DNA of 64,000 nucleotides from assembly GCA_021155855.1 (NCBI GenBank), contig JAJNAZ010000009.1, positions 30,169 through 94,168 of the forward strand, in the 5' to 3' direction. Below are positions 24,849-32,457 of this stretch, piece by piece. The notes under the pieces were generated by a model. It saw only the letters and a program-made list of their open reading frames with translations, did not search any database and was not told the DNA's origin. A program made the position numbers and the translations under genes. Position 1 is the stretch's first letter, and every line of letters begins with the position of its first letter. This DNA is from Solirubrobacterales bacterium. GTDB lineage: Bacteria; Actinomycetota; Thermoleophilia; Solirubrobacterales; 70-9.

Positions 24849-24900
24849 GGAGAATCCGCTCAGCGACGCGATCTTCGCATCGTTTGGCCGTTCGCCGGGT

Positions 24901-24906
24901 TAGGCT
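24901..24906 (+). promoter_or_regulatory. -10-like box TAGGCT, leaderless start
   Basis: TAGGCT ends 6 nt before the ATG at 24913, with no Shine-Dalgarno sequence. With the box at 24843-24848 it makes a compact divergent promoter. Confidence 0.5.
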
Positions 24907-24912
24907 GTTCGA

Positions 24913-26277
24913 ATGGCCATCGACGGTCCCGCTCCTGCCGAGGACCAGGGCGGCCGGGGAGCCGCCCCTCGGTCGCGGTTCTGGCGCGACGCCCTGCGTC
25001 GCCGCCTGCTCGCGCTGGCCGACCTCGCCGCCGCCTCGGTCGCTAGCGTCGTCGTCGCCTCGTCGTCGGCGGACGCATTCTGGGCGCTGGCGTTGCTGCC
25101 CGCCTGGATCGTGATCGCGAAGCTGATCGGTCTCTATGACCGCGACCACGCCGCGATCCGTCATCTGACCTTCGACGAGCTGCCGGCCCTGATCGCCTGG
25201 GCGGGCGCCGGGGTCGCGCTGCTCGCCCTGGTCCTGCCCCAGACCCCCGCGGGCGAGGTCGCCCCACCGTCGGCGCTGGAGGCCTTCCTGGTCGCCGCGG
25301 TCGGCGCCCTGCTGCTGCGCGCCGTCGCGCGCTGGACCTGGCGGCGCACCACTCCGCCCGAGGTGACCGCGGTCGTCGGCGACGGCGACCTCGCCGAGAT
25401 GATCCGGCGCAAGCTCCAGCTCTTCCCGGACATGCACCTGAGCCTGGTCGACGGCGCCGAGCGGCCTTTCGGCGAGCTGATCGAGGAGACCGACCGGGTG
25501 ATCTTCGCCTCCGACCGGATGGAGCCGGGCGAGGTCGGAGACCTGGTCGAGGTCTGCCGCGAGCGCCAAGTGAAGCTGAGCGTGATCTCGCCACTGCGCG
25601 GACGCGCCGGGCCCGTGCGGCTGTCGCGGGTCGCCGACCTGCCGGTGCTCGAGTACGAGACCTGGGACCCGTCGCGCTCGACGGCAATGATCAAGCGCGG
25701 CTTCGATCTCGTCGTCTCCTCGTTCGGGCTCCTGCTCACGGCGCCGCTCTTCCCCCTGATCGCGCTTGCGATCCGGCTCGACTCCCGGGGGCCGATTCTC
25801 TTCTCTCAGGTCCGCGCCGGGCTCGACGGGAGGCCGTTCGGGATGCACAAGTTCCGCACCATGGTCGCCGACGCCGAGGACCGTCTCGGTGACGTGGTCC
25901 AGTTCGACGACCTGCGCGAGCCGATGTTCAAGCTCTCCTCCGATCCCCGGGTGACCCGCGTCGGCCGGGTACTGCGCCGCCTCAGCCTCGACGAGCTGCC
26001 CCAGCTGTGGAACGTCCTCCGGGGCGAGATGAGCATCGTCGGGCCCCGGCCCGAGCAGGTCGAGCTGGTCGAGCGCTACCGGCCCGAGCACCGCTTCCGG
26101 CTCAGCGTCAAGCCCGGGATCACCGGGCCGATGCAGGTCTTCGGCCGCGGCGACCTCACCTTCCACGAGCGGCTCGCGGTCGAGCTCGACTACATCGAGA
26201 ACGTCTCGCTCGCCCGCGATCTGCGGATTCTCGCCGAGACGGTGCCGGTGGCGCTCAAGGGCTCTGGCGCCTACTGA
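24913..26277 (+). CDS. initiating undecaprenyl-phosphate sugar phosphotransferase (WcaJ/WbaP type)
   Basis: 454 residues. Four N-terminal membrane helices (within about 30-140), a CoA-binding-like middle domain (VTAVVGDGDLAEMIRRKLQL), then a reentrant helix (KRGFDLVVSSFGLLLTAPLF) and the catalytic domain: GPILFSQVRAGLDGRPFGMH, KFRTMVADAE, RVGRVLRRLSLDELPQLWNV, GEMSIVGPRPEQ and RFRLSVKPGITGPMQV. This enzyme loads the first sugar-1-phosphate onto undecaprenyl phosphate at the inner membrane face. It marks the locus as lipid-linked polysaccharide synthesis. A methyltransferase follows 11 nt downstream. Confidence 0.93.
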   Translation: MAIDGPAPAEDQGGRGAAPRSRFWRDALRRRLLALADLAAASVASVVVASSSADAFWALALLPAWIVIAKLIGLYDRDHAAIRHLTFDELPALIAWAGAGVALLALVLPQTPAGEVAPPSALEAFLVAAVGALLLRAVARWTWRRTTPPEVTAVVGDGDLAEMIRRKLQLFPDMHLSLVDGAERPFGELIEETDRVIFASDRMEPGEVGDLVEVCRERQVKLSVISPLRGRAGPVRLSRVADLPVLEYETWDPSRSTAMIKRGFDLVVSSFGLLLTAPLFPLIALAIRLDSRGPILFSQVRAGLDGRPFGMHKFRTMVADAEDRLGDVVQFDDLREPMFKLSSDPRVTRVGRVLRRLSLDELPQLWNVLRGEMSIVGPRPEQVELVERYRPEHRFRLSVKPGITGPMQVFGRGDLTFHERLAVELDYIENVSLARDLRILAETVPVALKGSGAY

Positions 26278-26288
26278 GATCTGAGACC

Positions 26289-27242
26289 GTGACCGCCTCC
26301 TGCCCGGCCTGCGGCGCCGCTGCTATGCGCCGCTGGCGCCTCGCGACGGCCTCCGACCCGCAGCTCGCCGGCCGCCGCAGCTACGAGCTCGACCGCTGCC
26401 AAGCCTGCGGCAGCGCTACCACCGTGGACGCCGGCGATCCCGCGGCGGTGCTGTACGAGGGCGGCACCTATTCTGCTGAGCGCCGCGCGTTCGCGCCCCT
26501 GCTCGAGCCTCTGCGGCGGCTCGCCGAGCGCGATCGCCTGCGCTTCCTCGCCGCGGTGCCCGAGGGAGCTCGCGTGCTCGAGGTCGGCGCAGGCGACGGC
26601 CGGTTCGTCGCCCTGCTCGCCGCGTCCGGCTACGACGCCCGCGGAATCGAGCCCTCGGCGGGCGCCTGCGAGGCGGCCGCGAGCATCGGCGCCGAGGTCG
26701 TCAACGCGAGCGCCGAGAACGCGATGATCGAGTCCGGAGGCGAGGACGCGGTCGTGCTCTGGCATGCGCTCGAGCACGTCACCGAACCGCGGGCGACGGT
26801 GCTCAGGGCCCGCGACTGGCTCGCCCCCGGGGGCAGGCTGATCGCCGCCGTCCCCGACCTCGCCAGCATCCAGGCGCGGATCGGCGGTGATCGCTGGTTT
26901 CATCAAGACGTCCCGCGGCATCGCACCCACTTCACCCGCAAGGGACTGGTGCAACTGCTCGAGCGAAGCGGGCTGCGGGTCGTCCGGGTCAGCCACCTGC
27001 TGGTCGAGCAGAATCCGTTGGGCATGTGGCAGACGATGCTCAATCGCCTCACCGGCGAGCGCGACTTCGCCTTTCGCCTGATCAAGCGCGACCTCGGCGG
27101 CGTCGCCTCGCCGGCGCTGGGGCGCGACCTGCTGATCACCGCGGTCGCCGGGCCGTTGCTCGTCCCGGTCGCGCTCGCGCTCGAGCTCGGCGCCGGCCTC
27201 GCCGGCCGCGGCGGATCGATGGTCGTCGAGGCGGTCCGTTGA
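26289..27242 (+). CDS. class I SAM methyltransferase with N-terminal zinc-ribbon-like motif
   Basis: 317 residues from GTG 26289. The N-terminus carries CPAC and CQAC about 30 residues apart, a putative zinc ribbon often seen in sugar C-methyltransferase relatives. The Rossmann fold follows: RVLEVGAGDGRFVALLA (SAM loop), DAVVLWHALEHVTEP and LAPGGRLIAAVPD. FHQDVPRHRTHFTRKGL is a usual downstream block. A hydrophobic segment near the C-terminus may associate with the membrane. Its TGA overlaps the TTG start of the following gene. A sugar or lipid carrier is a likely substrate, which is inference. Confidence 0.85.
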   Translation: MTASCPACGAAAMRRWRLATASDPQLAGRRSYELDRCQACGSATTVDAGDPAAVLYEGGTYSAERRAFAPLLEPLRRLAERDRLRFLAAVPEGARVLEVGAGDGRFVALLAASGYDARGIEPSAGACEAAASIGAEVVNASAENAMIESGGEDAVVLWHALEHVTEPRATVLRARDWLAPGGRLIAAVPDLASIQARIGGDRWFHQDVPRHRTHFTRKGLVQLLERSGLRVVRVSHLLVEQNPLGMWQTMLNRLTGERDFAFRLIKRDLGGVASPALGRDLLITAVAGPLLVPVALALELGAGLAGRGGSMVVEAVR

Positions 27243-29425
27243 GCGACCCCAGCGTGTCCGTCGTCGTGCCCACCGTGGGCGCCGCTCGGTTGGGGCCGCT
27301 GCTCGACTCGCTCGCCGCCCAGACCGCAGCGCATCAGGCGATCGTCGTCGACAACGGGTCCCGGGACGGCTCCGTCGCGGCCCTCTGTGAGCGCCACGAC
27401 ACGGTCGAGGTGCTGCGCCTGGAGGCCAATGCCGGCTACTCGCGGGCCTGCAACCTGGGCGCCCAGCGTGGCGACGGCGATGTCCTCGTGCTTCTGAACG
27501 ACGACTGCGTCTGCGATCCGGGCTTCATCGCCGCGATCGCCGCCCCGATCGACGTTGCCGGGGGGGTCGCGATGGCCGCCGGGGTGATGCGCGATTGGAC
27601 CGATCCCGCGCTGATCGACAGCGCCGGCATGGAGCTCGACCGCACCCTGCTGGTCAATGACTATCTCAACGGCGAGCCGGTCTCGCGGCTCGACGGCGGG
27701 GTGGCCGATCCGATCGGCCCGTCGGGCGCCGCGGCCGCCTTCGACCGCGCGACGTTCCTCGAAGCCGGCGGCTTCGACGAGCGGCTGTTCGCCTACTGGG
27801 AGGACGTCGATCTGGTGCTCCGGCTGCGGCGCCGGGGCTACCGCTGCACGCTCGCAGCCGGTGCCCGCGGCGTCCACCAGCACTCCGCCACGCTCGGCTC
27901 CGGGTCGGCTCGCAAGAACTACCTGATGGGCTTCGGGCGTGGTTACGTGCTCCGCAAGTGGCGCGTGCTGAGCGCCGGCCGGATCGCCGGCGTGCTCCTG
28001 CGCGACGGCGTCCTCTGCGCGGGACAGGCAGTCGTCGACCGCAACATCGCAGGGTTGCGCGGTCGCCTCGACGGATATCGGGCTGCGACCCCGGTCGAGT
28101 CTTACCCGGTCGAGCTCGAGAGTGCCCCGCAGGCAGGCGCCGCCGCGAATTTGATCAGACGGGTTCGCCGCCGCTCCCGTCTGAGCCGGCGCTCCGCCGG
28201 CCGCCCGCTGCGAACGCTGGCCGTCTTCCACCTCGCCCACACCAGCGGCCCCTCGCGCTCGCTCGAGGCCGAGCTCACCTGGCTCGCGAGCGAGGGCTCG
28301 CTCGACGTCGTCGTTCCGGGGCCCGGCAGTGTCGAGGAGGCACTGGGCGGGGTCGCCGAGGTGCTCCACCGCGACTTCGAGGCGCTCACGGCGCCGTCGC
28401 GCGGACGGGGTGGACTGAGCGGCACCACGGTACGGCTCTGGCGAGAGCTGCGGGCGTTTCGGCGCCTGATCCGCGACCGGCGCCCGGACCTGGTGGTGGT
28501 CGTCACCTCGATGCTGCCCGCGGCCTCGATCGCGGCCGCGTTCGAGCGGGTGCCGACGCTCATCTACTGCGGCGAGCTCTTCGATCGCGGCTACGGGACC
28601 GGCCCGATCCGCGCCATCGCCGGCCGGGGGTTGGCGGCGCTCACGGGACGGCTCGCCGACGGGATCGTCGCCTGCTCGGAGGCGGTGGCCCTGCAGTTCG
28701 CCGGCACCGCACCTTCGGTGCTCGAGGTCGTCTATCCGCCGATCTCCGACAGCTATGGCGCCGGTGACGGCCCGGCGTTTCGGGCCCGGCATGGGATCGC
28801 GGCCGACGCGCCGCTGCTCGCCACCGCCGGCTATCTGACCGAGGGCCGCGGCCAGGACACCCTCATCCGCGCGATGCCGGCCGTCCTCGCCGCCGCACCG
28901 CGGAGCCGGCTGGTGATCGCCGGCGAGCCCTTCCCGCGCCCCCAGGACCACGCCTATCGCCGATATCTGGTCGATCTGATCGCCCAGCTCGAGCTGCAGG
29001 ACGCCGTCGTCCTCTGCGGCTTCGTCGATCGGATCGTCGACGTCTATGCCGCTGCCGCGGTGGTTGTCAATCCCGCCCGGGTCAACGAGGCCTTCGGCCG
29101 GGTGCCGTTCGAGGCGGCGATCGCCGGCTGCCCCGCCGTGGCCACCCGGGTCGGCGCCGTGCCCGAGGTGCTGCGCGACGGCGACTCGGCGCTGCTCGTG
29201 GCCCCCGACCAGCCGGCCGAGCTGGCGGCGGCGGTGCTGCGGCTGCTCGGCGACGAGCGGCTCGCGGCGGACCTCGTCGCCGGCGCCCGGCGGGTGGTCG
29301 CCGACCGCCTGACGCCGGCCCGCAGCCTGGCCGGCTTTCGCCGCGCGGTCGAGGCGACTCTCGGCAGCGCGGTCCCGAAGCGGGCGGCTACAGCTCCTCA
29401 GCCACCCGCGGCGCCATCCGGTTGA
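27239..29425 (+). CDS. bifunctional GT2-GT4 glycosyltransferase fusion
   Basis: 728 residues from TTG 27239, which overlaps the upstream TGA (TTGA). The N-terminal GT2 domain (about 1-290) has VSVVVPTVGAARLGPLLDSL, AIVVDNGSRDGSV, LLNDDCVCDPGF and FAYWEDVDLVLRLR. The C-terminal GT4 domain (about 320-710) has LATAGYLTEGRGQDTLIRAM, VVVNPARVNEAFGRVPFEAA with the paired Glu of the GT4 nucleotide site, and VPEVLRDGDSALLV. One polypeptide can probably add two successive sugars. Its 3' end overlaps the convergent permease gene by 38 nt. Confidence 0.9.
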   Translation: MSDPSVSVVVPTVGAARLGPLLDSLAAQTAAHQAIVVDNGSRDGSVAALCERHDTVEVLRLEANAGYSRACNLGAQRGDGDVLVLLNDDCVCDPGFIAAIAAPIDVAGGVAMAAGVMRDWTDPALIDSAGMELDRTLLVNDYLNGEPVSRLDGGVADPIGPSGAAAAFDRATFLEAGGFDERLFAYWEDVDLVLRLRRRGYRCTLAAGARGVHQHSATLGSGSARKNYLMGFGRGYVLRKWRVLSAGRIAGVLLRDGVLCAGQAVVDRNIAGLRGRLDGYRAATPVESYPVELESAPQAGAAANLIRRVRRRSRLSRRSAGRPLRTLAVFHLAHTSGPSRSLEAELTWLASEGSLDVVVPGPGSVEEALGGVAEVLHRDFEALTAPSRGRGGLSGTTVRLWRELRAFRRLIRDRRPDLVVVVTSMLPAASIAAAFERVPTLIYCGELFDRGYGTGPIRAIAGRGLAALTGRLADGIVACSEAVALQFAGTAPSVLEVVYPPISDSYGAGDGPAFRARHGIAADAPLLATAGYLTEGRGQDTLIRAMPAVLAAAPRSRLVIAGEPFPRPQDHAYRRYLVDLIAQLELQDAVVLCGFVDRIVDVYAAAAVVVNPARVNEAFGRVPFEAAIAGCPAVATRVGAVPEVLRDGDSALLVAPDQPAELAAAVLRLLGDERLAADLVAGARRVVADRLTPARSLAGFRRAVEATLGSAVPKRAATAPQPPAAPSG

Positions 29426-30239
29426 AGATCAGCGGCCCCGCGACGCAGACCGACGCCGCGATCAACAACGGGATGATCAAGAGCCACGGGTGAGCCGAGG
29501 TCGCCTCGATCGCCCCCTCCGCGTTCGGGTCGATGATCCACTCGCGCGTCTGCAGGAACAGGGGCGTCAGCGGGTTGAGCAGGATCAGGTCGCGGAAGAC
29601 ACCGTGCACGATCTCGATCGGATAGAGGATCGGCGCTGCGTAGAAGAGCATCGTCGAGAGCACCGCCCAGAGGATCCCGATGTCGCGGACGCGCACGTAG
29701 ATCGCCGAGAGCAGCATCGCGCATGCGGTCGTCAGCACCCCGAGCGCGGTCAGGATCACCGGCAGCAGCAGCCAGGTCCACACCGGGTCGACCCCGTAGG
29801 CGATCAAGAAGACGAAGACGACGATCAGGCTGAGCCCGGTGTGCATCGCGTTCGTGAGCACGACCGAGAGCGGGATCACCAGCCGCGGGAACTGCATCTT
29901 GCGCACCATGCTCTCGTTGACCACCACCGAGGTGGAGGCCTGCTGGGTGGCCTGGGCGAAGAACTCGAACAACAGGATGTTGAGCAGCAGCATCGCCGGG
30001 TAGTTCTCGACCTCGCTGCCGAGCCGGAAGACCTGCGTGAAGACGACCAGCAGGATCCCGAAGATCAGCAGCGGTCGCACGAACGACCACACGAAGCCGA
30101 GCGCCGTGCCGTGATAGCCGAGCTTGAACTCGGTCACCGCGCTGAGCCAGAGCAGGTCGAAGAAGCGCCGCACGCCGCCGCCGAGTGCCGACGGGCCGCG
30201 GATTTCCTGCAACTCGGCGCGCTGCGCGGGGGCGGTCAC
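29388..30239 (-). CDS. ABC-2 polysaccharide exporter permease (Wzm/TagG-like)
   Basis: 283 residues from GTG 30239, with six predicted membrane helices. An amphipathic N-terminal helix (FFDLLWLSAVTEFKLGYHGT) leads to ALGFVWSFVRPLLIFGILLV, FPRLVIPLSVVLTNAMHTGL, VRVRDIGILWAVLSTMLFYA and LNPLTPLFLQTREW, all typical of ABC-2 transporters for lipid-linked polysaccharide or teichoic acid. It works with the ATPase encoded upstream; the GTG shares one base with the ATPase TAG (TAGTG). It exports glycan across the cytoplasmic membrane. Confidence 0.93.
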   Translation of the reverse strand: MTAPAQRAELQEIRGPSALGGGVRRFFDLLWLSAVTEFKLGYHGTALGFVWSFVRPLLIFGILLVVFTQVFRLGSEVENYPAMLLLNILLFEFFAQATQQASTSVVVNESMVRKMQFPRLVIPLSVVLTNAMHTGLSLIVVFVFLIAYGVDPVWTWLLLPVILTALGVLTTACAMLLSAIYVRVRDIGILWAVLSTMLFYAAPILYPIEIVHGVFRDLILLNPLTPLFLQTREWIIDPNAEGAIEATSAHPWLLIIPLLIAASVCVAGPLIFNRMAPRVAEEL

Positions 30240-31540
30240 TACTCGCTCCCCTCCGCCGGCTCGACGGTCGTCTCGGCCGAGCACTCGAGCGCGACCACGC
30301 CACCGAAGCCGCGGGTTCCGTAGACGACGAAGTCGGCGGCGTTCTTGCGGAACGCGAGCGGGTCCTGCCCCTCGCTTCCACGGCCGACCGCGCAATGGAC
30401 GTAGTAGTGGCCCTCGGCGAGCGGATTGCCGATCCGCGCACGGATCCGCGCGCGCTCACCCGGCGCAAGCGCCTGGCGACCGTCGAGCCGGATCGGTTCC
30501 GGGGCGAAGATCAGCAGCCCGTCGGCGTTGACGATCTGGAAGCCGAACACGGGCTCGGACAGCCGCCGCAAGGCCTCGACCACGATCTCGAGCGTGATCT
30601 CCTCGCCCTGGGCAAAGCCGCTCGCCGGCTCGCCGTTGGAGTCCGCCACCCCGGCGTCGACCACCCTGGCGTCGTGGGAGACGCTGTCGGCGCCCGGAGC
30701 GGCGGCCGGCGCGCGGCCGAAGTTGAGCTCCAGGTAGCGCCTCGCGACCCCGTCCGGCTCGCCGATGGTCTCGATCCGACCGCCCTCGAGCAGCAGGGCG
30801 CGATCGCAGTGGCGCTCGACCGCCGACATGTCATGGGTGACGAGGACGATCGTGCGACCCTCGGCATGCAGGCGCGCGAAGGCGTCGAAGCACTTCCGCT
30901 GGAACGAGGCGTCGCCGACCGCGAGCACCTCGTCGATCAGCAGCACCTCGGCGTCGACGTGCGTCATCAGCGAGAAGCCGAGCCGGACCAGCATTCCCGA
31001 GGAGTAGTTCTTCAGCTTCATCTCGGTGAACTCGCCGAGCTCGGCGAACTCGATCACCTCGTCGAAGCGCGATCGGGCCTCCCGCGGCGTAAGTCCCATC
31101 ATCACCCCGTTGAGGGCGACGTTCTCGCGCGCCGAGAGCTCGACGTTGAAGCCGACCCCGAGCTCGATGCAGGGCGCGACTCGGCCCGCGATCCTGATCG
31201 ACCCGGCGTCGGCGCGATAGATGCTCGCGAGCAGCTTCAACAGGGTGCTCTTGCCCGATCCGTTGCGGCCGACGATGCCGAAGAACTCGCCGCTGGCGAC
31301 CTCGAAATCGATTCCACGCAGGGCGCGCAGCTGGCGATACTCCGCCCGCGAGAAGAGCTGTGTTGCGCGCTCCTTCAGCGTTTCCACGCGCTGGGTCGGG
31401 ATGCGGAACGTCTTCTCGACCCCGCGGACGTCGATCGCGAGCTCGCGCGTCTCGGTCGCCGGGACAGTGAGCATCGATGGGCTGCTCTGCGGGGCGCTGC
31501 TCCGGATGCTCATCTCGAAGCGGAGGCTAGCCGCTCTCAA
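30239..31540 (-). CDS. ABC exporter ATPase with C-terminal substrate-recognition domain (Wzt-like)
   Basis: 433 residues from TTG 31540 (TTGA overlap with the upstream gene); ATG 31513 is an alternative. Walker A GRNGSGKST, signature YSSGMLVRLGF and Walker B VLLIDEVLAVGD are those of the Wzt/TagH subfamily. After residue about 285 comes an extra domain of roughly 145 residues (VVDAGVADSNGEPASGFAQG; LAEGHYYVHCAVGRGSEG), as in Wzt proteins that recognise the modified end of the polymer. Export may thus depend on a terminal modification such as methylation, consistent with the many methyltransferases nearby. Confidence 0.92.
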   Translation of the reverse strand: MRAASLRFEMSIRSSAPQSSPSMLTVPATETRELAIDVRGVEKTFRIPTQRVETLKERATQLFSRAEYRQLRALRGIDFEVASGEFFGIVGRNGSGKSTLLKLLASIYRADAGSIRIAGRVAPCIELGVGFNVELSARENVALNGVMMGLTPREARSRFDEVIEFAELGEFTEMKLKNYSSGMLVRLGFSLMTHVDAEVLLIDEVLAVGDASFQRKCFDAFARLHAEGRTIVLVTHDMSAVERHCDRALLLEGGRIETIGEPDGVARRYLELNFGRAPAAAPGADSVSHDARVVDAGVADSNGEPASGFAQGEEITLEIVVEALRRLSEPVFGFQIVNADGLLIFAPEPIRLDGRQALAPGERARIRARIGNPLAEGHYYVHCAVGRGSEGQDPLAFRKNAADFVVYGTRGFGGVVALECSAETTVEPAEGSE

Positions 31541-32457
31541 CCGGTGCGCAGCCGGCGGCGAAAGGGCGCCGCAAGAGCCGATCCGGCGAACTTGACCGCG
31601 ATCCCGGCGTAAACGGCGGCGTTGACGAGCGGATTGCGCTCCGGTGCGTAGTGCTTGCGATAGAAGCGGTACATCCCGTAGTGAAACGCGCGGTTCAGGC
31701 GCAGGTTGCGGACCTCGCCGCTGGTCCCCGCCTTGACGTGGATCACGGTCGCGGCGGGTTCATAGAAGGTGATCCAGCCGGCGCGGGCGAGTCGGTAGTT
31801 GAGGTCGAGGTCCTCCATGTACATCCAGTAGCCCTCGTCGAAGAGCCCGACCTCGTCGAGTGCGCTGCGGCGGATCAGCATGAAGGCGCCGTTGATCGCC
31901 TCGACCGCCCCGGCCTGGCGCTCGTCGAGCTCGGGGGCTCGGTACTGGGCGAGCCGCGATCCGGCGCCCGCGGTGCGGCCGAGCCCGGTGAAGTGGGCGA
32001 GCGCTCCGACCGCGGTGGGAAAGGAACGCTTGGCGGCGTGGTCGAAGCTGCCGTCGTCGCGCTCGAGGCGCGGCCCGGCCATGCCCAGCTCCGGTCGCGC
32101 GTCGAGCAGCTCGCAGAGCGACTCGAGCGCCCCCTCGGTCACCCGCGTGTCGGGGTTGAGGACGAGCACCTGAGGGGCGTCGCCGGCCCGGATGCCGAGG
32201 TTGCTCGCTGCCCCGAACCCGATGTTGGTCGGGTTTCGCGTCAGCCGCACCTCTCCGAATTCGCGCTCGACCATCTCGGCGGTCCCGTCGCCGGACGCGT
32301 TGTCGACCACATGCACGGCCATCGGGCGGTCGGGGGGGTGATCGCGCAACGAGAGCAGGCAATCGCGAAGCAGCTCCTCGCAGCGAAAGGAGACGATCAC
32401 GACGTCGAGCAGCGTGCGCGAGGACACGGAGGTGGATGCTAGTTTCAACGCGTTCAT
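31537..32457 (-). CDS. GT2 glycosyltransferase (rhamnosyltransferase-like)
   Basis: 306 residues. GT-A features are LDVVIVSFRCEELLRDCLLS, HVVDNASGDGTAEMV, NPTNIGFGAASNLGIRAGDA, VLNPDTRVTEGAL, GAFMLIRRSALDEVGLFDEG and MYMEDLDLNYRL, typical of WbbL-like rhamnosyltransferases. The annotated ATG (32455-32457) interlocks with the ATG of the divergent gene in CATG. GTG 32427 (SSRTLLDVVIV) would still keep the entire first strand and leave room for the divergent promoter, so it may be the true start. It is co-translated with the ABC ATPase. Confidence 0.88.
   Translation of the reverse strand: MNALKLASTSVSSRTLLDVVIVSFRCEELLRDCLLSLRDHPPDRPMAVHVVDNASGDGTAEMVEREFGEVRLTRNPTNIGFGAASNLGIRAGDAPQVLVLNPDTRVTEGALESLCELLDARPELGMAGPRLERDDGSFDHAAKRSFPTAVGALAHFTGLGRTAGAGSRLAQYRAPELDERQAGAVEAINGAFMLIRRSALDEVGLFDEGYWMYMEDLDLNYRLARAGWITFYEPAATVIHVKAGTSGEVRNLRLNRAFHYGMYRFYRKHYAPERNPLVNAAVYAGIAVKFAGSALAAPFRRRLRTG
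32440..32445 (+). promoter_or_regulatory. -10-like box TAGTTT for the GT4-GT2 gene
   Basis: TAGTTT ends 10 nt before ATG 32456, lying inside the 5' end of the divergent GT2 frame as annotated. Confidence 0.35.

Noticed and set aside
23926..26166. 746-residue minus-strand frame extending the glycosyltransferase-like gene upstream
   Set aside because: Only the part from 24834 looks like protein; the rest is antisense to the initiating sugar transferase and lacks recognisable features.
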